64,000 bases of DNA from Lentinus brumalis (lineage: Eukaryota; Basidiomycota; Agaricomycetes; Polyporales; Polyporaceae), in NCBI GenBank assembly GCA_001792895.1, contig MARA01000005.1:806001-870000 (forward strand), in the 5' to 3' direction. The first letter of the stretch is position 1; the number at the start of each line of letters is the position of its first letter. The notes under the pieces were generated by a model. It searched no databases. It was not told the DNA's origin and worked only from the letters and a program-made list of their open reading frames with translations. Below, one piece after another: positions 13,665 through 25,924 of the stretch. The translations under genes were made by a program, and so were the position numbers.

Positions 13665-14152
13665 GGTTTTGTCGGTCGGGTGTCGAGTGTCGGGGACTTG
13701 AGGCTGGACGGGGATTGACAGAGTCGGCCACCAGGCGCTGGCGGCGGTAGCCGGTGGCGCTTATTACTGAGCGTGGGAAGATGTACTTCGACAAAATCGC
13801 GAGCTTGACCGCCCCTTGTTTCTTTTCCTAACCACCGACGCAGCGACCAGCGCTGCACTCAGTCGTCGGCGACACTCGACTCGACGTGCGGAGTAACGGA
13901 GCGGTGGGAGAGCGAACATCTTCGCGGTGCGGCCTGCTATTTTCGTAAGTAGCCAGTCGCATTTTGCTCGTACAAGACATGTCTCGTACGGGCTCGAACC
14001 GCAGGAAATATACTCTGCAACGGGCCATTCATATTCAAGTACTGCCGAGGACACATAATGAGCTACTTGCTGCTTGATTGAGCTTGATTTGAACCGGAAT
14101 TCACCCTGATCCGACGTGACTCGACCTGCTTCCAGGTGTGTCCTCTGCCACC
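13665..14152. promoter_or_regulatory. Shared divergent promoter region, RPL33 / ARG7
   Basis: About 490 bp separating the divergent start codons of RPL33 (minus) and the ornithine acetyltransferase gene (plus). It should serve both genes. The ATG at 14153 is preceded by CCACC, a good fungal/Kozak context. No TATA box is evident. Confidence 0.45.
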
Positions 14153-15661
14153 ATGTTCTCTGCGCGCGGTGTCCCCGCGGTGTGGAAGCGGTTCTCCTCA
14201 TCGTCGACCACGACCATCGTCACGAAGGCAATCCCTTCAAAGACCCATCTCCATGCGCCTCTCCCGGACTCTGTGTTCCCGAAGGGCTACGTCCTCACTG
14301 GACTGCACTGCGGCGTGAAGAAGAAACCCGAGTTGCTCGACCTCGCCGTCATCCTCTCAACCTCCTCTCGTCCGACCAGCGCAGCGGCCTGCTTCACACG
14401 GAACGCATTCAAAGCCGCCCCCGTCGTCGTCTCCCAGGAGGTCCTGCAGCGGAACAACGGCCGGGCACGCGCCGTGGTCGTGAACAGCGGATGCGCGAAC
14501 GCCGTCACCGGAAAGCAGGGCTTGGAGGACGCATGGGCCATGGTACGCGCTACGGACACACTCCTGCCCGACCCGCAGTCCGCAAGCGAGACCCTCGTCA
14601 TGTCCACCGGCGTCATCGGCCAGACCCTCCCATCGCGAAGATCCTCGAGGGCATCCGCGCCCAGGTCCCCTCTGGTGCCCGCACGCTCGGCTCGACCTTC
14701 CAGGCATGGGAGCGTGCCGCACGCGCGTTCATGACCACGGACACGTTCCCGAAGCTGCGTGCGCGGACGTTCGAGATCAACGGCAAGACGTACCGCCTCG
14801 CAGGCATGGACAAGGGCGCAGGCATGATCCACCCCGACATGGGCCCCCCGAGCGGACAGCTGCACGCGACGCTCCTCGGATGCATCCTCACCGACGCGGC
14901 GATCTCCCCGCGCAGCTTGCAGTCTGCGCTGACGTACGCGGTAGACCGCAGCTTCAACTCGATCAGCGTCGACGGCGACATGTCCACGAACGACACCATC
15001 ATCGTGCTCGCTAACGGTGCCGCTACCACGGCCCGGGAACCGGAGATCGACGAAGAGCGCGATCCGCAGGCATACGAAACTTTCAAGCAGGAGCTCACGT
15101 CGTTCGCCGCCGATCTCGCCCAGCTGGTCGTTCGCGACGGAGAGGGCGCGACGAAGTTCGTCACCGTCACCGTCGAAGGCGCGCCGACATACAAGGACGC
15201 GCACGCCGTGGCATCGCGCATCTCGACCTCTGCACTCGTCAAAACCGCGCTGTTCGGAGAGGATGCCAAGTGAGTGAACATGCTACTGTGCTGAATTGCA
15301 CTGATGGCTCGTGCGCGCAGCTGGGGACGCATCCTCGCCGCCACCGGATCCATTCCTCTCTCGCAGCCTCTCGAGCCGTCCCGCGTCAACGTCTCGTTCA
15401 TCCCGACCGACGGAACCGCACCTCTCCCTCTCCTCGTGAACGGCGAGCCCGAGAAGGTCGACGAGGCCCGTGCGAAGGAGATCATCACCCAGGAGGACCT
15501 CGAGATTAAAGTCGAACTCGGGCTCGGCTCCGAGAGCGCAAAATATTGGACTTGTGACTTCAGCTACGTGAGTCTGCCCTCTGTCTGTCTTGCACTGGCT
15601 GCTGCTGATCGTGGTTTCATCACAGGAATACGTGAGGATCAACGGTGACTACAGGACGTGA
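14153..15661 (+). CDS. ARG7: Mitochondrial ornithine/glutamate N-acetyltransferase (ArgJ family), with one apparent frameshift
   Basis: Transfers acetyl between N-acetylornithine and glutamate (and makes N-acetylglutamate from acetyl-CoA) in the cyclic arginine pathway of mitochondria. The N-terminus [18 protein letters not shown] is basic and serine-rich, fitting a mitochondrial presequence. Family motifs are [30 protein letters not shown] and [18 protein letters not shown]; then [16 protein letters not shown], which holds the Thr of self-cleavage, and [20 protein letters not shown]. Two introns near the 3' end give [15 protein letters not shown] and the end [11 protein letters not shown]. 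At 14629-14632 the frame must change: TGVIGQTLP is followed in the next frame by [17 protein letters not shown] run there is one base short. No intron fits. Either the assembly lost a C or the gene is broken; conservation on both sides favours the former. Confidence 0.87.
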
Positions 15662-16449
15662 TCGGGCGGGGACATAGGTCTACGATGTTCTAGTACCGTT
15701 CATGTCATGGTTCGACATGCTACCACTTCATCTGCCGATGCATCAGCATGACGGAACCTTCGCATGCAAATATGTGTCATAGAGTTCGTAGTGCGCCGTG
15801 CGACTGAAATCGTGCAGCAGCGGTATGTATGTCTCTCGCGCGGTACCGTTGTCTGCGTCATCGAGGGTGCAGTTATGTTGATGTAGTCGCTATCAGGGCC
15901 GCTGTACCGGACGGCCATCCCTCGACGGGGAGCCGTGTAGTCCGCACTGAATGTAAGAGCAGTGTTGATGGTGGGCGACGAGTATGTACACAGTCCTGAG
16001 CTTAATCCCCGAGTGAGCGTTTGGTAGATTACGGTTGTGCCGAAAACAAAGAAAAACATGTGAGTGTCCGAGATAACAAGGCACAGGATTATGCATGCGG
16101 AGCTGGTGGTCAATGCTAGGGGTGGTCGTGAGCGAAGCGGAGATGCGCAGAGGATGGATGATACGCAACGGGGACGGCAGGAGGAGACGGCGGGAACTAC
16201 CTATGCGAAGACTTTCTAGATGGTTGAGAACACAACAGAGTACGGACAGAACAGGGATGCACGGACCGGGGACAGCGGGAGAAAGTGGTGCGGCGGTGCC
16301 GTATATGGAGGGCAGTACATGTCAAAGGAAGGTAAACGAGTAAAGAGCAGGGTGGTAGTCCAATACGCATGGACACATCGAGAAAGTACCTAAGAAAAAT
16401 GTACACGGGAAGAAGATCCGGGCCCACCTAACCAAGGAGCGGTGAGTGC
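15662..16449. other. Intergenic, convergent gene ends
   Basis: About 790 bp between the stop codons of the ornithine acetyltransferase gene and the ZDS-type gene. It holds their 3' UTRs. No further gene, RNA or repeat was recognised. Confidence 0.5.
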
Positions 16450-19167
16450 TTAGTATTCCTTTCTTCGCTGTTGTTGCTGCCACATAGCGAGCGGCACGTC
16501 CTCGTCCTCGCTCGTCTGCCTCGCCGGAACCGCATGCGCGCTCATGACCTTCTTCACCTTCCCGTTCAGTGGAGCCATCGGCTGCGATGGCAAAGCCGTT
16601 GCCGATAGCGACCGTCCAGGTGACCTCCCACCGCCCAGGCCTGGAAGTTGCGGCTGCTTCTCCTGCGCAGGCGTATACCGGTTGTTTGGAGGGGAGCGCG
16701 GACGCCGTGAACCAGTGGGCGAAGGAGAGGTCGGAGACGACTGTTGTGGCGGCGATACCGATGATGACCGATTCACGGGTACACCAGACTGCGCCACCCA
16801 TCCCTGCTCAACAGCAACAGGAGGCATTGCACCCGGTGGGAGCTGGGGAGCACCCGTAGCGACGAGAGGATACTGCTGCGCTGGTACTTGCGACGACTCC
16901 CCCATATCGTAGTACTGGCTACTCGCGCTTCCTGCCGAAGCCGGGCTCCGTGGCTGCGGCTGGACGAGCTGCATCGAGTATTGTGATGACTGTGGCGGCG
17001 GTGAGCGTGGATTCATCGGTGGGGGCGGCGCAGACGACGTCCGGACGGGCGGCGGAGCGCCATTCGGTTGTGTGTATCCGCTGTACCCTTGCTCCATCGC
17101 GCGATGTTGCATCTCATATTGTGGACCACGGACGGGAGTCTCCGCTCTGCGAGAAGGGGACCCGCTCGGTGCAGGTTTCGTCAGGCTGCCCCGTCGCTGG
17201 CTTTCCTTCTTCTCCTGCTTCTCGCGCTCCTTCTCGGCCCTCTCCCGCTCTTCCTGCTCCCGCCTCTCTTTCTCCGCCCGCTCTTTATCTGTTGGGGCGG
17301 CACCTGCAGCGCCAGCCTGCGCGCCTGAAGCCCCGGCATTCGCGTTCTGGCCCTGGGGTTGCGCCTGGCCATTCTGTCCGGTCTTATTGATGACGCCCAG
17401 GTACCAGAACATCAGATTACTGATGAGAACCTGCTCGTATAGAGGCCGACGGGGATTCGCAAGCTTGATGTGGCTGAGACGGTAGATGGCGCGTTCGACA
17501 TGGATGGGGTAGCGCGCATACATGCCCAGCTGCGGGGACGGGGGAGGGACGTAGTTCTTCGACGACTTGGACGCGCCTAATAGAGCCGCTGCAGCCTCGC
17601 GACCCGCCGCGTTCGAGGTCACCGTTTGCGGGTCCTCCTGCTTCTTCTTCGAGCCAAACAACGACCCGAAGAAGCTGCCATCCTTCTCTTTTTCACGGTC
17701 GTGCCCCTTCTCCTTATGCTTCTTTCCACCCTTGTCGCCGCCCCACTTGCCGAACAGTCCCTTCTTGTCCTTTTCGCGTCGATGCTCAGAATGACTCGGC
17801 GATGGTGGACGATAAGATGGGGTACCCTGGAGGGAAGGACGCTGCTGAAAGATCTCTGACGTAGAAGGGCTTGTGAGGTCGGGCGTGGATGCTGATGGAG
17901 TGGAGGGAGAGGGAGTGCGCTGCGGTATAGGCGAATCAGACGACGGAGGAGCGAGAGCTCGTTTGGGCTGAGGGTGTTGGAGAAGCGGGCCTGTCGGTGT
18001 GAGCGTAGGTGTGGGGGATGCTTCCGGCTCGTCGTGTTCAGGTTCGTGGACGGGGTGGCCATCGTCCGGCACGTAGCTAGTCACGATGTCAGGACTCCTG
18101 GACAGCGCGGGATCTTCGACAACAGCGACGTCGCGGTCAGCATCTTCTCGCACATATGCATCGTAGATGGCAGTTTCCAAACTATATGACTCGGGTCGAG
18201 GAAGTGGTGGCACGGCGGGTACGTCGTCAGTTCCCTTGGGTACATGGCGAATGGTATCAATGTCACCATGGTCGCTCGAGGACAGATCGCTGGAGGAGCG
18301 AGGCTCCAATGTCGCGGAGCGTCCGATTGATTTCCTCCGACTGCGACCAGTGAACCGATGCGCGCCTTCTCCCGTACCAGGCTTACGAATCTTTGTCCGA
18401 GCGGTACGACGAAGAATCTGGCCTGGGGCTGGGACGATGATGGGGGAGTCGACGTCTTCGCCTGGATCTCTGATATCATCCATTTGGTCGATCACTGCAA
18501 CGTCTAAGTCGGCAACGCAGGACGAGACAGTACGGTAGAAGTGACGCACCGGAGGGAGCGATGTTCAAGCTGAGGCTCCGCCGCAAGACACTACGGAGCC
18601 TCGAGGGATCATCGCTTCTAGAGGCCTCCTCTGCAAGCTCCTCCAGCTTCTGCAGGTCGTTGATTGTCAACTGCGGGACAGGGGGAGCGTAGCTGGTCCG
18701 TTTCCGCCGCAGAGGCACAACCTGTTCTTCCTCGTCGCCCACGCCATCGTTGGCAGAAGGCTTGTACTGCCTGCTCAACATTGACCGCTTCCTCCCCAGT
18801 CCCGAGAGTCCCACCGAGTTCGACCGCCCGGGGGCGGCTGCTGATGCACCATCCGGGCGGCGCGTGAATGCTCCTGCAGGAACTCCTTGAACTCCTTCGG
18901 TGCGAGCTCCGGGTGGATACGTGCAGGTACCCAGAAGAGACTGAAAGGATCGTCGTGGGCTGCGGCAGAGCTAGTCTCGGAATGACTGTCGTGCGAGCTG
19001 CTGCTCGAGTCATCCGTCGGTGTCCAGTAGGCCTGTTCGCGAGACGCGTCGCTGGGCAGATCGGGGTCGAGGATGAGGGAGCCAGGGCCGCCTTGCGCGG
19101 TCGACCGCCGTCTGATGTCACGGAGAGCTTCGACCTCGCGTTGTATCTCGAGTTCTGACGGCTGCAT
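16450..19167 (-). CDS. ZDS-type protein (Zds1/Zds2 family, polarity and PP2A regulator), with one apparent frameshift
   Basis: Starts MQPSELEIQREVEALRDIRRR. The N-terminal fungal Zds motif is DDPFSLFWVPARIHPELAP followed by KEFKEFLQEHSR. The conserved C-terminal Zds_C segment near residue 550 reads YARYPIHVERAIYRLSHIKL, then ANPRRPLYEQVLISNLMFWY. The rest is low-complexity: a Ser/Pro-rich middle, a Lys-rich stretch (GLFGKWGGDKGGKKHKEKGH) and a Pro/Gln-rich tail containing a Glu/Arg-rich helix. In yeasts Zds proteins bind the Cdc55 PP2A subunit and act in polarity and mitotic entry; that role is inferred here. A 46-bp intron (GTGCGT..TTAG) joins NIAPS to DVAVIDQMDD. At 18830-18834 the reading frame jumps by one between HQQPPP and RSNSVGLSGLGRKRSMLS, at a run of five G (plus strand). 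Only a 23-bp intron could bridge it, which is too short, so a missing base is likely. Confidence 0.8.
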
Positions 19168-20970
19168 GGCAAGCTGGGGGCGACGGAGTGTTGCAGATTA
19201 GAAAGGGGGAGATGGCGCACGCGCAGCGCACGGCGGGGCCCTTGACGTCGTGGCGATCGTTGTGGAGAGGGTCGAGATGGACGGCGAGCACGAGATGGAG
19301 GACAGTATGCTAGCCTTCCCTGGCCCGGCCCTCCGGCCGTCGGCACTGTTTCAGCCCCCGACTTTTCTCCGCCCATGTCTCCGACGGACGGTGTGCCTTC
19401 CTCCGCCTAACATCTACGTCGCCGATTGTGACTTTTCATGGCCAGCTTACAGGATCCTCGAGTCGAAGCCTCGCCAACAAAACATACTTCCATCGTCCTG
19501 AAGAGTATACGCTGTCGTGCAAATGATACGAGAAGCTGTGACAGATACATATTGTCGTCCGACTTTCTGCAATTTAGACGGTAGGTACCCCGAAGAAGTA
19601 CTTACGCTAACACTGACAGTACGTTATACTCATGCATCGGTTTAGTAAACACACCCATGTCATCCCCATTGTCACTAGCGGCGAGCTGAGGTTGAGTGCT
19701 GCATCCCGTTTCAAATTCATGAGAGTCGAGGCTAATGCGGAGGGACTGCGGTTCAGAACGCCTACATATACGCTTGATCGTTCTTGGGGAAGGTGACTAT
19801 CAGTGTGAAGGTCGCCAGTGCCGCTGGCCGCTACGAAGGTAGGTCCCAGTTGATACTGAGCAAGTACCGAATTCGTCAGAGACGAGCGACATCCATCGGT
19901 CTGTACTAGTACACTGTACGACTACGTCTTAGCTCAGGCATGCCAGACACTGCCAGGACAGCTCGAGCGTGGCGCCATGACATATCATGTACCCTCGACC
20001 GCAGCCACGGTGCGGTGCCTGAGTTTCGGTGAATCACAGTGATTCATCCGCACCTGAACCTCCTGCAGGGCGCAGACTGAGAGCCATCTTGTCGACAACC
20101 TTGCGCGCGGGATTTTGAGTTTACGTAGACAGGAGCATTTGACAGAAAGGAGCATGAACTTACTTACGAGCCCACTCGTATACATGACGCATGCGACCAA
20201 AAATGATGGACAAGCCCACGGCGCTGAGGAACGCCGTGGTCGGTTCAATCCTCCGCAGTGCGCACTCCTACTTTGGGTTCGAGGAGGAAAGGTTTCATGA
20301 GGTCAACCGGTCGGGCACGGCAGTAAGTAGTGCAGTCCCGTCACACCGCCAGCACGTCCGAATACAAGTGACATGGCTTGTACAGCTCATTTGAGGCCTC
20401 GCCATGGGTATGGGTTATGAGTATAGACAAAGAAAGGCGACAAGCTCGCTCACTTGTGTTCTCTAGCAGAGCCGTCCCGACGGAGTCCGAGAGGGGACGA
20501 TCATACTTTCGACAGTGCACGTCACCAGGCGTCGATCATTCCCCCGACGATCGCTCTCAGGAGGAGGAGGAGGAGGAGTGCTCGGGACGTTCATACGGAG
20601 GGTTGCTCATGCAGCAGCGCCACGAAGTCGCGCGGCACCGACGATCGTTCGGTATATGAATCGCAGGAAGCGGTGCTATATGCTACGTGTAGCAAGAAAC
20701 CACTTAATCTAGGAGGGTCGACTCGTCCGCGTTCAGGATCACCCAGGTGAAGAACCGAATGATCTCGAGGAAGCCCTCTCCTCGAACCGCTAGAAGAGTA
20801 CAAAGTCAGTCACGGCTGCCTCACGGCGGGAAGCAACTACACACCGACGAACTCATGCAATGGTTTGAGCAACAGCCAAAGAACTGATCTGGGCTGGCGT
20901 GCTCCGCTGTCCTGCATCATACTGTACAATACTATACAGAGTCCCAAAGGAGGGTATATGAGACTCACAG
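19168..20970. other. Intergenic, no gene recognised
   Basis: About 1.8 kb between the ZDS-type gene start and the 3' end of the thioesterase locus. Short open frames exist but none resembles a known protein or has convincing splice structure. It includes a small GGA trinucleotide run at 20561-20578. The part next to 19168 should hold the promoter of the ZDS-type gene. Confidence 0.5.
20561..20578. repeat. GGA/AGG trinucleotide microsatellite
   Basis: Six consecutive GAG/GGA triplets in intergenic DNA; simple repeat only. Confidence 0.8.
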
Positions 20971-22120
20971 CTAGTCCTGCACTCTCAAAGCCGCCTCGCC
21001 CGGGACGTAGTCGTCTAGGACTTCGCCCACGAAGCGTTGAACGAGCGGCTTCCAGCACTCATCCGTGAGCTGCATGTGCTCGCCGTCGCACGTCTCCAGC
21101 ACCACGCGCCCGCTCTCATCCAGCGTGCGCAGTCCAATCCAGTCGTGCGTGTACAGCGGCTGGAGGCGCATGGGCACAATTGTCTTCTCGTCTGCGGCGC
21201 TGCTGGTATTTACGGGGGCGTACGAGCTGAACCAAGGACTCCTTTGGGACGACCGTCTTGTCCGCAGCGAACAGCACGAGGACTAGCGCGTTAGCGTGGC
21301 CAGGTTGTCCGCATACGTCCCGTTGTGCGACTCGGGGACCTCGTTGTTGACGTCGGCGAGGAAGGTGCTCGAGTTCAGGTATGTTTCGAGCTGTTCTGGG
21401 TCGCGGTAGTACTGCGCCTGTTACAGGGCCGTGAGCCTCCAAGCACGCGCTGTACATTCGTGGCCCACTTACCTGCACAAGGTTGTGCTGCGCCCACTCG
21501 GTGTACACGCCGCCGCGGGCGGCTCGCCGGGCAAGCTGGCAGACAAGGTCCCACCTCCTGCACGCTGGAAGGTCCGAGACACCCATGTGCTGGGAGCCGA
21601 AGGTGATGAGGTTGTGTACTGGAGGTGTGTTGTACCTCTCGACATATGCTCGCAAGAACTGTCCTCCTATGTGCGCATACATCCATTGCGGACTATCACA
21701 CACCCTTCAACTGAGAGCGACGCACCTTGTGATAGAAGCCGATTGCGTCGAAGCCTCCGCTGAGCTCCGTTACATTCGCGAGCTGCTCTGCGACAGTCTC
21801 CGGCTGCTCGTTCACATTCCCGAACTTCGCCCGGCGCGTCAGGCTGGTAAGCGACATCGTGGAGAGCGACAACGTACAAATCCCGCCTTCTGATCCTCCT
21901 CCAGGTCTTCGTTCAGGTACACCGAGTGAATGAATAGTCCAGAGTGCATGTCCTTGATGAGCTGCATAGATTCGAGCATCCCGGGCGACGCGTACGAGTC
22001 TCCGAGGCCGTGCCAGATGACGAGAGGTCGTCTCGGAGGGTCGGCCAGTCGTACTGGAGTTGACAACGCATGACTAGCAAGAGACTAGATACAAGTGCCT
22101 AACGCAAGGAGGCGGACCAT
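20971..22120 (-). pseudogene. PPT1: Palmitoyl-protein thioesterase (PPT1 family), multiply disrupted
   Basis: Lysosomal/vacuolar thioesterase family that removes fatty acyl groups from cysteines. Clear homology runs along the locus: PPRRPLVIWHGLGDSY, YVERYNTPPVHNLITFGSQH, DWIGLRTLDESGRVVLETCD and GEHMQLTDECWKPLVQRF, with the triad Asp (FAADKTVV) and His (DGEHMQL) still visible. Four lesions are seen. The hydrophobic leader MVRLLALGTCI is followed in frame by TAG (22085-22087), then SLASHALSTPVRLADPP. At the nucleophile, where GFSQGG is expected, two extra bases (21733-21734) change GF-SQ to GFYHK and leave the splice phase wrong. Near 21288-21296 one base is missing, giving TLTR-stop instead of L-NALVLVLF. 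About 21234-21237 two bases are missing before WFSSYAP. The last two together restore frame. Introns otherwise look normal. A 39-bp intron could skip the leader stop, but the catalytic lesion remains. Confidence 0.75.
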
Positions 22121-22161
22121 CACAGGCAGTCTACAGATGAGGTGGCAGTGAGTGCCGAGGG

Positions 22162-22208
22162 CGACGAGGACAACGACAACGACAACGAGGACGACAACGA
22201 GGATGAGA
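22162..22208. repeat. Imperfect GACAAC/GAGGAC hexamer minisatellite
   Basis: Seen directly as alternating GACGAG, GACAAC and AACGAG units over about 47 bp. It is non-coding and lies just upstream of the thioesterase relic. Confidence 0.75.
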
Positions 22209-23171
22209 ATTAATGAAGTCCGTTGAAGTTGATGAGCGCTCAGAAAGCTCTCCATTGCCAATCTGATGCTTGCTTCCTACCTCTGCCTGTCCACTGCCTG
22301 CTCGCGATGTCATGCAATTTATAAGGGCGAACGTCGATGGAATCAAAGGTGTGGAAGGTAAAGGTATGCATGTGCTTGAAATGCGAAAGTGACAGATGAC
22401 TGGCTGATATCCCTTACAGCCCACCGGCACGCTCGTGGGCACCGAACGCTCCGTTTATTCTGTCCTCATTCACGGGTGATATATAGATGGGATCTCCGAC
22501 ATATGAGCTTAGGATCGCACTGGACGTGCGCAGCCCTGGTATTCATATGGACTTGGAACTGATACTTATGTAGGTGGGCGTCATGAATATGAACCTCATG
22601 GCAAGACCTCGCGCGAGCTTGTACATGCTGTACATCCTACCCCGCTCGACCTCGACATATGTCTTGGAAATCGTTCAGAAGGCATATGTAGGAGCTTCAG
22701 AAGACTTACATATGGTAAGTTGGCCAGTCGTTTCAGGAACCTCCAGTGAGGTGCTGAGCTATTACAGCGACCGTCTTTCGCATACCCGTATGTCTCGCCC
22801 CATGATACCGGCACGTTCATGTCTAGGCTGACAGGATTAGCAAGGTAGCTATGAGCTGATTCTCTGTCAAGGGATCAAGCCAGGCAGTTTCACCGCGCCC
22901 AATTTCACAGAGCCTTTGTCGTAGTCAGCGCTCCGTGACCGGGTACGTCTCGGCGTCGCAATAGGTCTTCATCCGCCGTGGAGCTGAACCTGCGGCTTTG
23001 CAGGTCCTCTCAATTGCCAGTCCCCCCACGTCAGTCGGGGGAATGGTTATGGACATTCCTGGTACCACGGATCTATCAATGTACATACCCGAGTGCGTAC
23101 GCATCTTTCATCTCTCCCCGACATAGTGTCTGCATAATACACCACCATCAGTGTTATCGCCTATGCCCATA

Positions 23172-23179
23172 TATATAAG
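23172..23179 (+). promoter_or_regulatory. TATA box of the FAD-linked oxidase gene
   Basis: TATATAAG lies 53 bp upstream of the ATG at 23232, with a pyrimidine-rich stretch between (CTCCCTCTCC). The position fits a regulated fungal promoter. Confidence 0.6.
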
Positions 23180-23231
23180 TCGACCCTTGGCTCGATGTCC
23201 ACCAGACCCGACCACAAGCTCCCTCTCCACA

Positions 23232-25790
23232 ATGCTTGCCGCACAAACGCATTGCCTCATCGCCATCCTTGCTCTTGTGGCTCTGGTGAATAGCTCGCTT
23301 GCCTCCTCCGTCCCTTATGTGGTCGAGCTCGCTGTAACCTCGACTTCGACTTCGTCCGTCGCTGTTGCTGCTGCTCTTACCTCTCCTGCTTCGCTGTTTT
23401 CGGCCCTCAGTGCACTGAATGCGACCGTTGGAGGCCGGGTGAAGAGAGCAATCCCGTTCGAGGCCTCATGCTTCCCCATAGTGGAGGGCAAAACTGCTCC
23501 TGTGGACGTTGCGGCTTGCACGGCTATCCAGTCCAACTACAGTGATGCATTTTTTCGTGGTTCCCATTCCGGTGCATATATGATGGTGAGTCGCCGTTTG
23601 TCTTTTATGCCTTTGTATAGAGAGGGAGGAGGATGGTGCACGGAAGATGATGCCATACAGTAACGAGCAAGACTAACGCATGCTTGCAGCCGCAGTGGGA
23701 GACGTGTCAGTCCTCACCTACGACCGAAGGATGCTTGCTCGATAGTAGCGACCCGGCCAACCCACTGGCGATTCAGGGTGCCAACTGTCAATTAGGCAAC
23801 GTTCCTCAATACTACGTACGTCTCTCCTCCGAATCTGTGATGACTTCGTCACGTACGCAAACCCCATATGGTCTTCAGGTTGAAGTGAAATCATCCACGG
23901 ATGTACAAGCCGCGCTTACGTTCTCGAAATTGACTGGGGTACGCTTGTCGATCAAGAACAAAGGCCACGACTACAAGGGCCGCTCGAGCGGCAAGGATAC
24001 GCTCAGTCTATGGGTGAGTCCTTTCGTAGGTATACAGCAGACATATCGGTGACACTTTGCGGCCTAGATGACGAACTTGAGATCCGTACGTGCATCTCTT
24101 GCCCCTCTCGTGATCTTCCTGTTCACCCATAGCCTTCCTCCTCTCAGCTCTCGCACAGTTCATCGTTCAGACCTGAAGGATGTTCGGGGAAGATTTACGA
24201 CGCAATAACGACAGGAGTGAGTTTTATTTTATATGTTAGGACCCTCGCTGGTCTGACTCATCTCTCAGGCTGGCGTCTTCACACAAGACATGTACGAATA
24301 CGCAGACAGCGTTAACCGCACTGTCGTCGCAGGATATCATCAAACCGTTGGCTTTTCGGGCGGGTACTTCCTTGTGAGCTTATCTCGTCTTCCTACTATA
24401 CACCAAGGTCTCACAGTGTGCGCGTGCAGGGCGGCGGTTTTAGCAACCTGTCACCCGTATATGGTCTCGCAGCGGATCGCGTAGTAAGTCTGGTCTACGG
24501 TTGTCTTGAGCGTATGACGTTGACATCTGCTCGCTCGCGCAGGTCCAAGTCAAGGTTGTCACCCCTGACGGTATTTACCGCACTGCGAACGAGTGTCAGA
24601 ACGAAGATTTGTTCTTTGCTCTGCGCGGGGGAGGCGGGTCCGCGTTCGGCGTTGTAATCGAGTCTACGCATCGTGTAGAGCCGTTGTTCCCCATCCAAGC
24701 GTAGGTCTCTGTATCTCTCCAGAGTGTGCGAAACCTGACTGCTCCGACAGTGCCATTATCTCTTTCACACCGTCTGCATCGACCGACCTGGCGGCGTGGT
24801 ACAGCCTGATGGTCGACAATTCTTATAAATGGGCGAACGAAGGGTGGGGCGGCCACATTGAGGTACGGATCACGTCACTCTCTACCAGTACTCTCTCGTT
24901 TAAATGACTTGCTCATCTCTTAGGGCCCTTCGCTCATCCACACCACACCTTTACTGTCCAACGAGGAGGCGAAAGCGTCCATGCAGCCCGCAGTCGACTT
25001 TGCGACGGCGCACAACGGCACCGTGACGATCGAAGAGCTCCCATCCTATCTTGCGTTCTTCACCAAATACGTCATTTCCGTGGAAGCTGTACGTCTCCCC
25101 TTCCTTCGTCTCTTCTCATTCTTCCCGCAAGCGAGAACTGACTGACCTCCGCCGCAGCCCGTTGGGTTGGAGTACGCGATCGGCACGCGCCTCATCCCGA
25201 GCAAGTTCTTTTCCGACGCCGAGGGCCGGTCGCAGCTCTCCGCCTTAATTAACGACACGCTGTCCTCCGCTTCCCTATACCTCATGGCAGGGACGCCTTG
25301 GCTCTACAACGAGACCGCTGGGGCGACGGCGGTGACCCCTGCATGGCGGGACGCGATCTGGCACCTGGGCGTAGTGCCGCAGGTGTTCCAGTATAACGAT
25401 ACGCTGGCGGAGCGTGGCACGCGGTACAAGGCCTTGTCGGAACATATACAGAAGTTCAGGGATCTGACACCGGGAAGTGGGGCCTACTTTGTGAGTAGTT
25501 CCTTCTACATCTCCGTAAGAGCGGGATAGTGTGCTGACACGAGGATGCACGATGTAGAACGAGGGTGACGTGTACGAGCCGGACCACGAGACGTCGTACT
25601 GGGGCAACAATTACCCGAAACTGCTAGCTGTGAAGCGCAAGTACGACCCGCACGGTCTTCTCGATTGCTGGCAATGCGGTACGTACATGTTCACTGCTCT
25701 CCTCGTTGTCGCCAGGTCACTGACGCGTGCGTTGCAGTGGGGTGGCAGGGAGAGTCTGATGACTTGTACCAATGCTATGTGAAGCTCTGA
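23232..25790 (+). CDS. Secreted FAD-linked oxidase (PCMH-type FAD domain, BBE C-terminus)
   Basis: Starts MLAAQTHCLIAILALVALVN, a clear signal peptide ending near SSLAS. The PCMH/VAO-type FAD domain follows. LSIKNKGHDYKGRSSGKD holds the histidine that in this family is covalently linked to FAD, GFSGGYFLGGGFSNLSPVYG is the flavin-binding glycine stretch, and DLFFALRGGGGSAFGVVIES follows it. The C-terminal berberine-bridge segment reads YWGNNYPKLLAVKRKYDPHG and ends LLDCWQCVGWQGESDD, LYQCYVKL. It most resembles fungal oxidases annotated as isoamyl-alcohol-oxidase-like. The substrate cannot be told from sequence, and many members act on sugars or alcohols outside the cell. About ten introns of 50-70 bp; the small exon coding MTNLRS and its junctions are the least certain. 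Several Asn-X-Ser/Thr sites fit secretion. A TATA box precedes the start. Confidence 0.85.
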
Positions 25791-25924
25791 GAGCCTCCAC
25801 ATGGGGTTCTGGTACGCGGTGGCAGAGTAGAAATGTGGCCTGGATGATGATGGATGGCAGAGTTGCCAACCGTGGCAACGAAATTTGTCTTATCACGAGG
25901 GCTATCTGGCAGCAGGGTATGGAT

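Larger units (their letters stand above)
22121..23231. other. Intergenic upstream of FAD-linked oxidase gene
   Basis: About 1.1 kb between divergent loci. It contains a GAC/AAC-type short tandem run (about 22162-22208) and a TATA box close to the oxidase start. No other gene was recognised. Confidence 0.5.

Noticed and set aside
13960..14010. Possible tRNA T-arm (minus strand, GGTTCGAGCCC)
   Set aside because: A five-pair T-stem can be drawn, but no matching acceptor stem or A box lies at the right distance.
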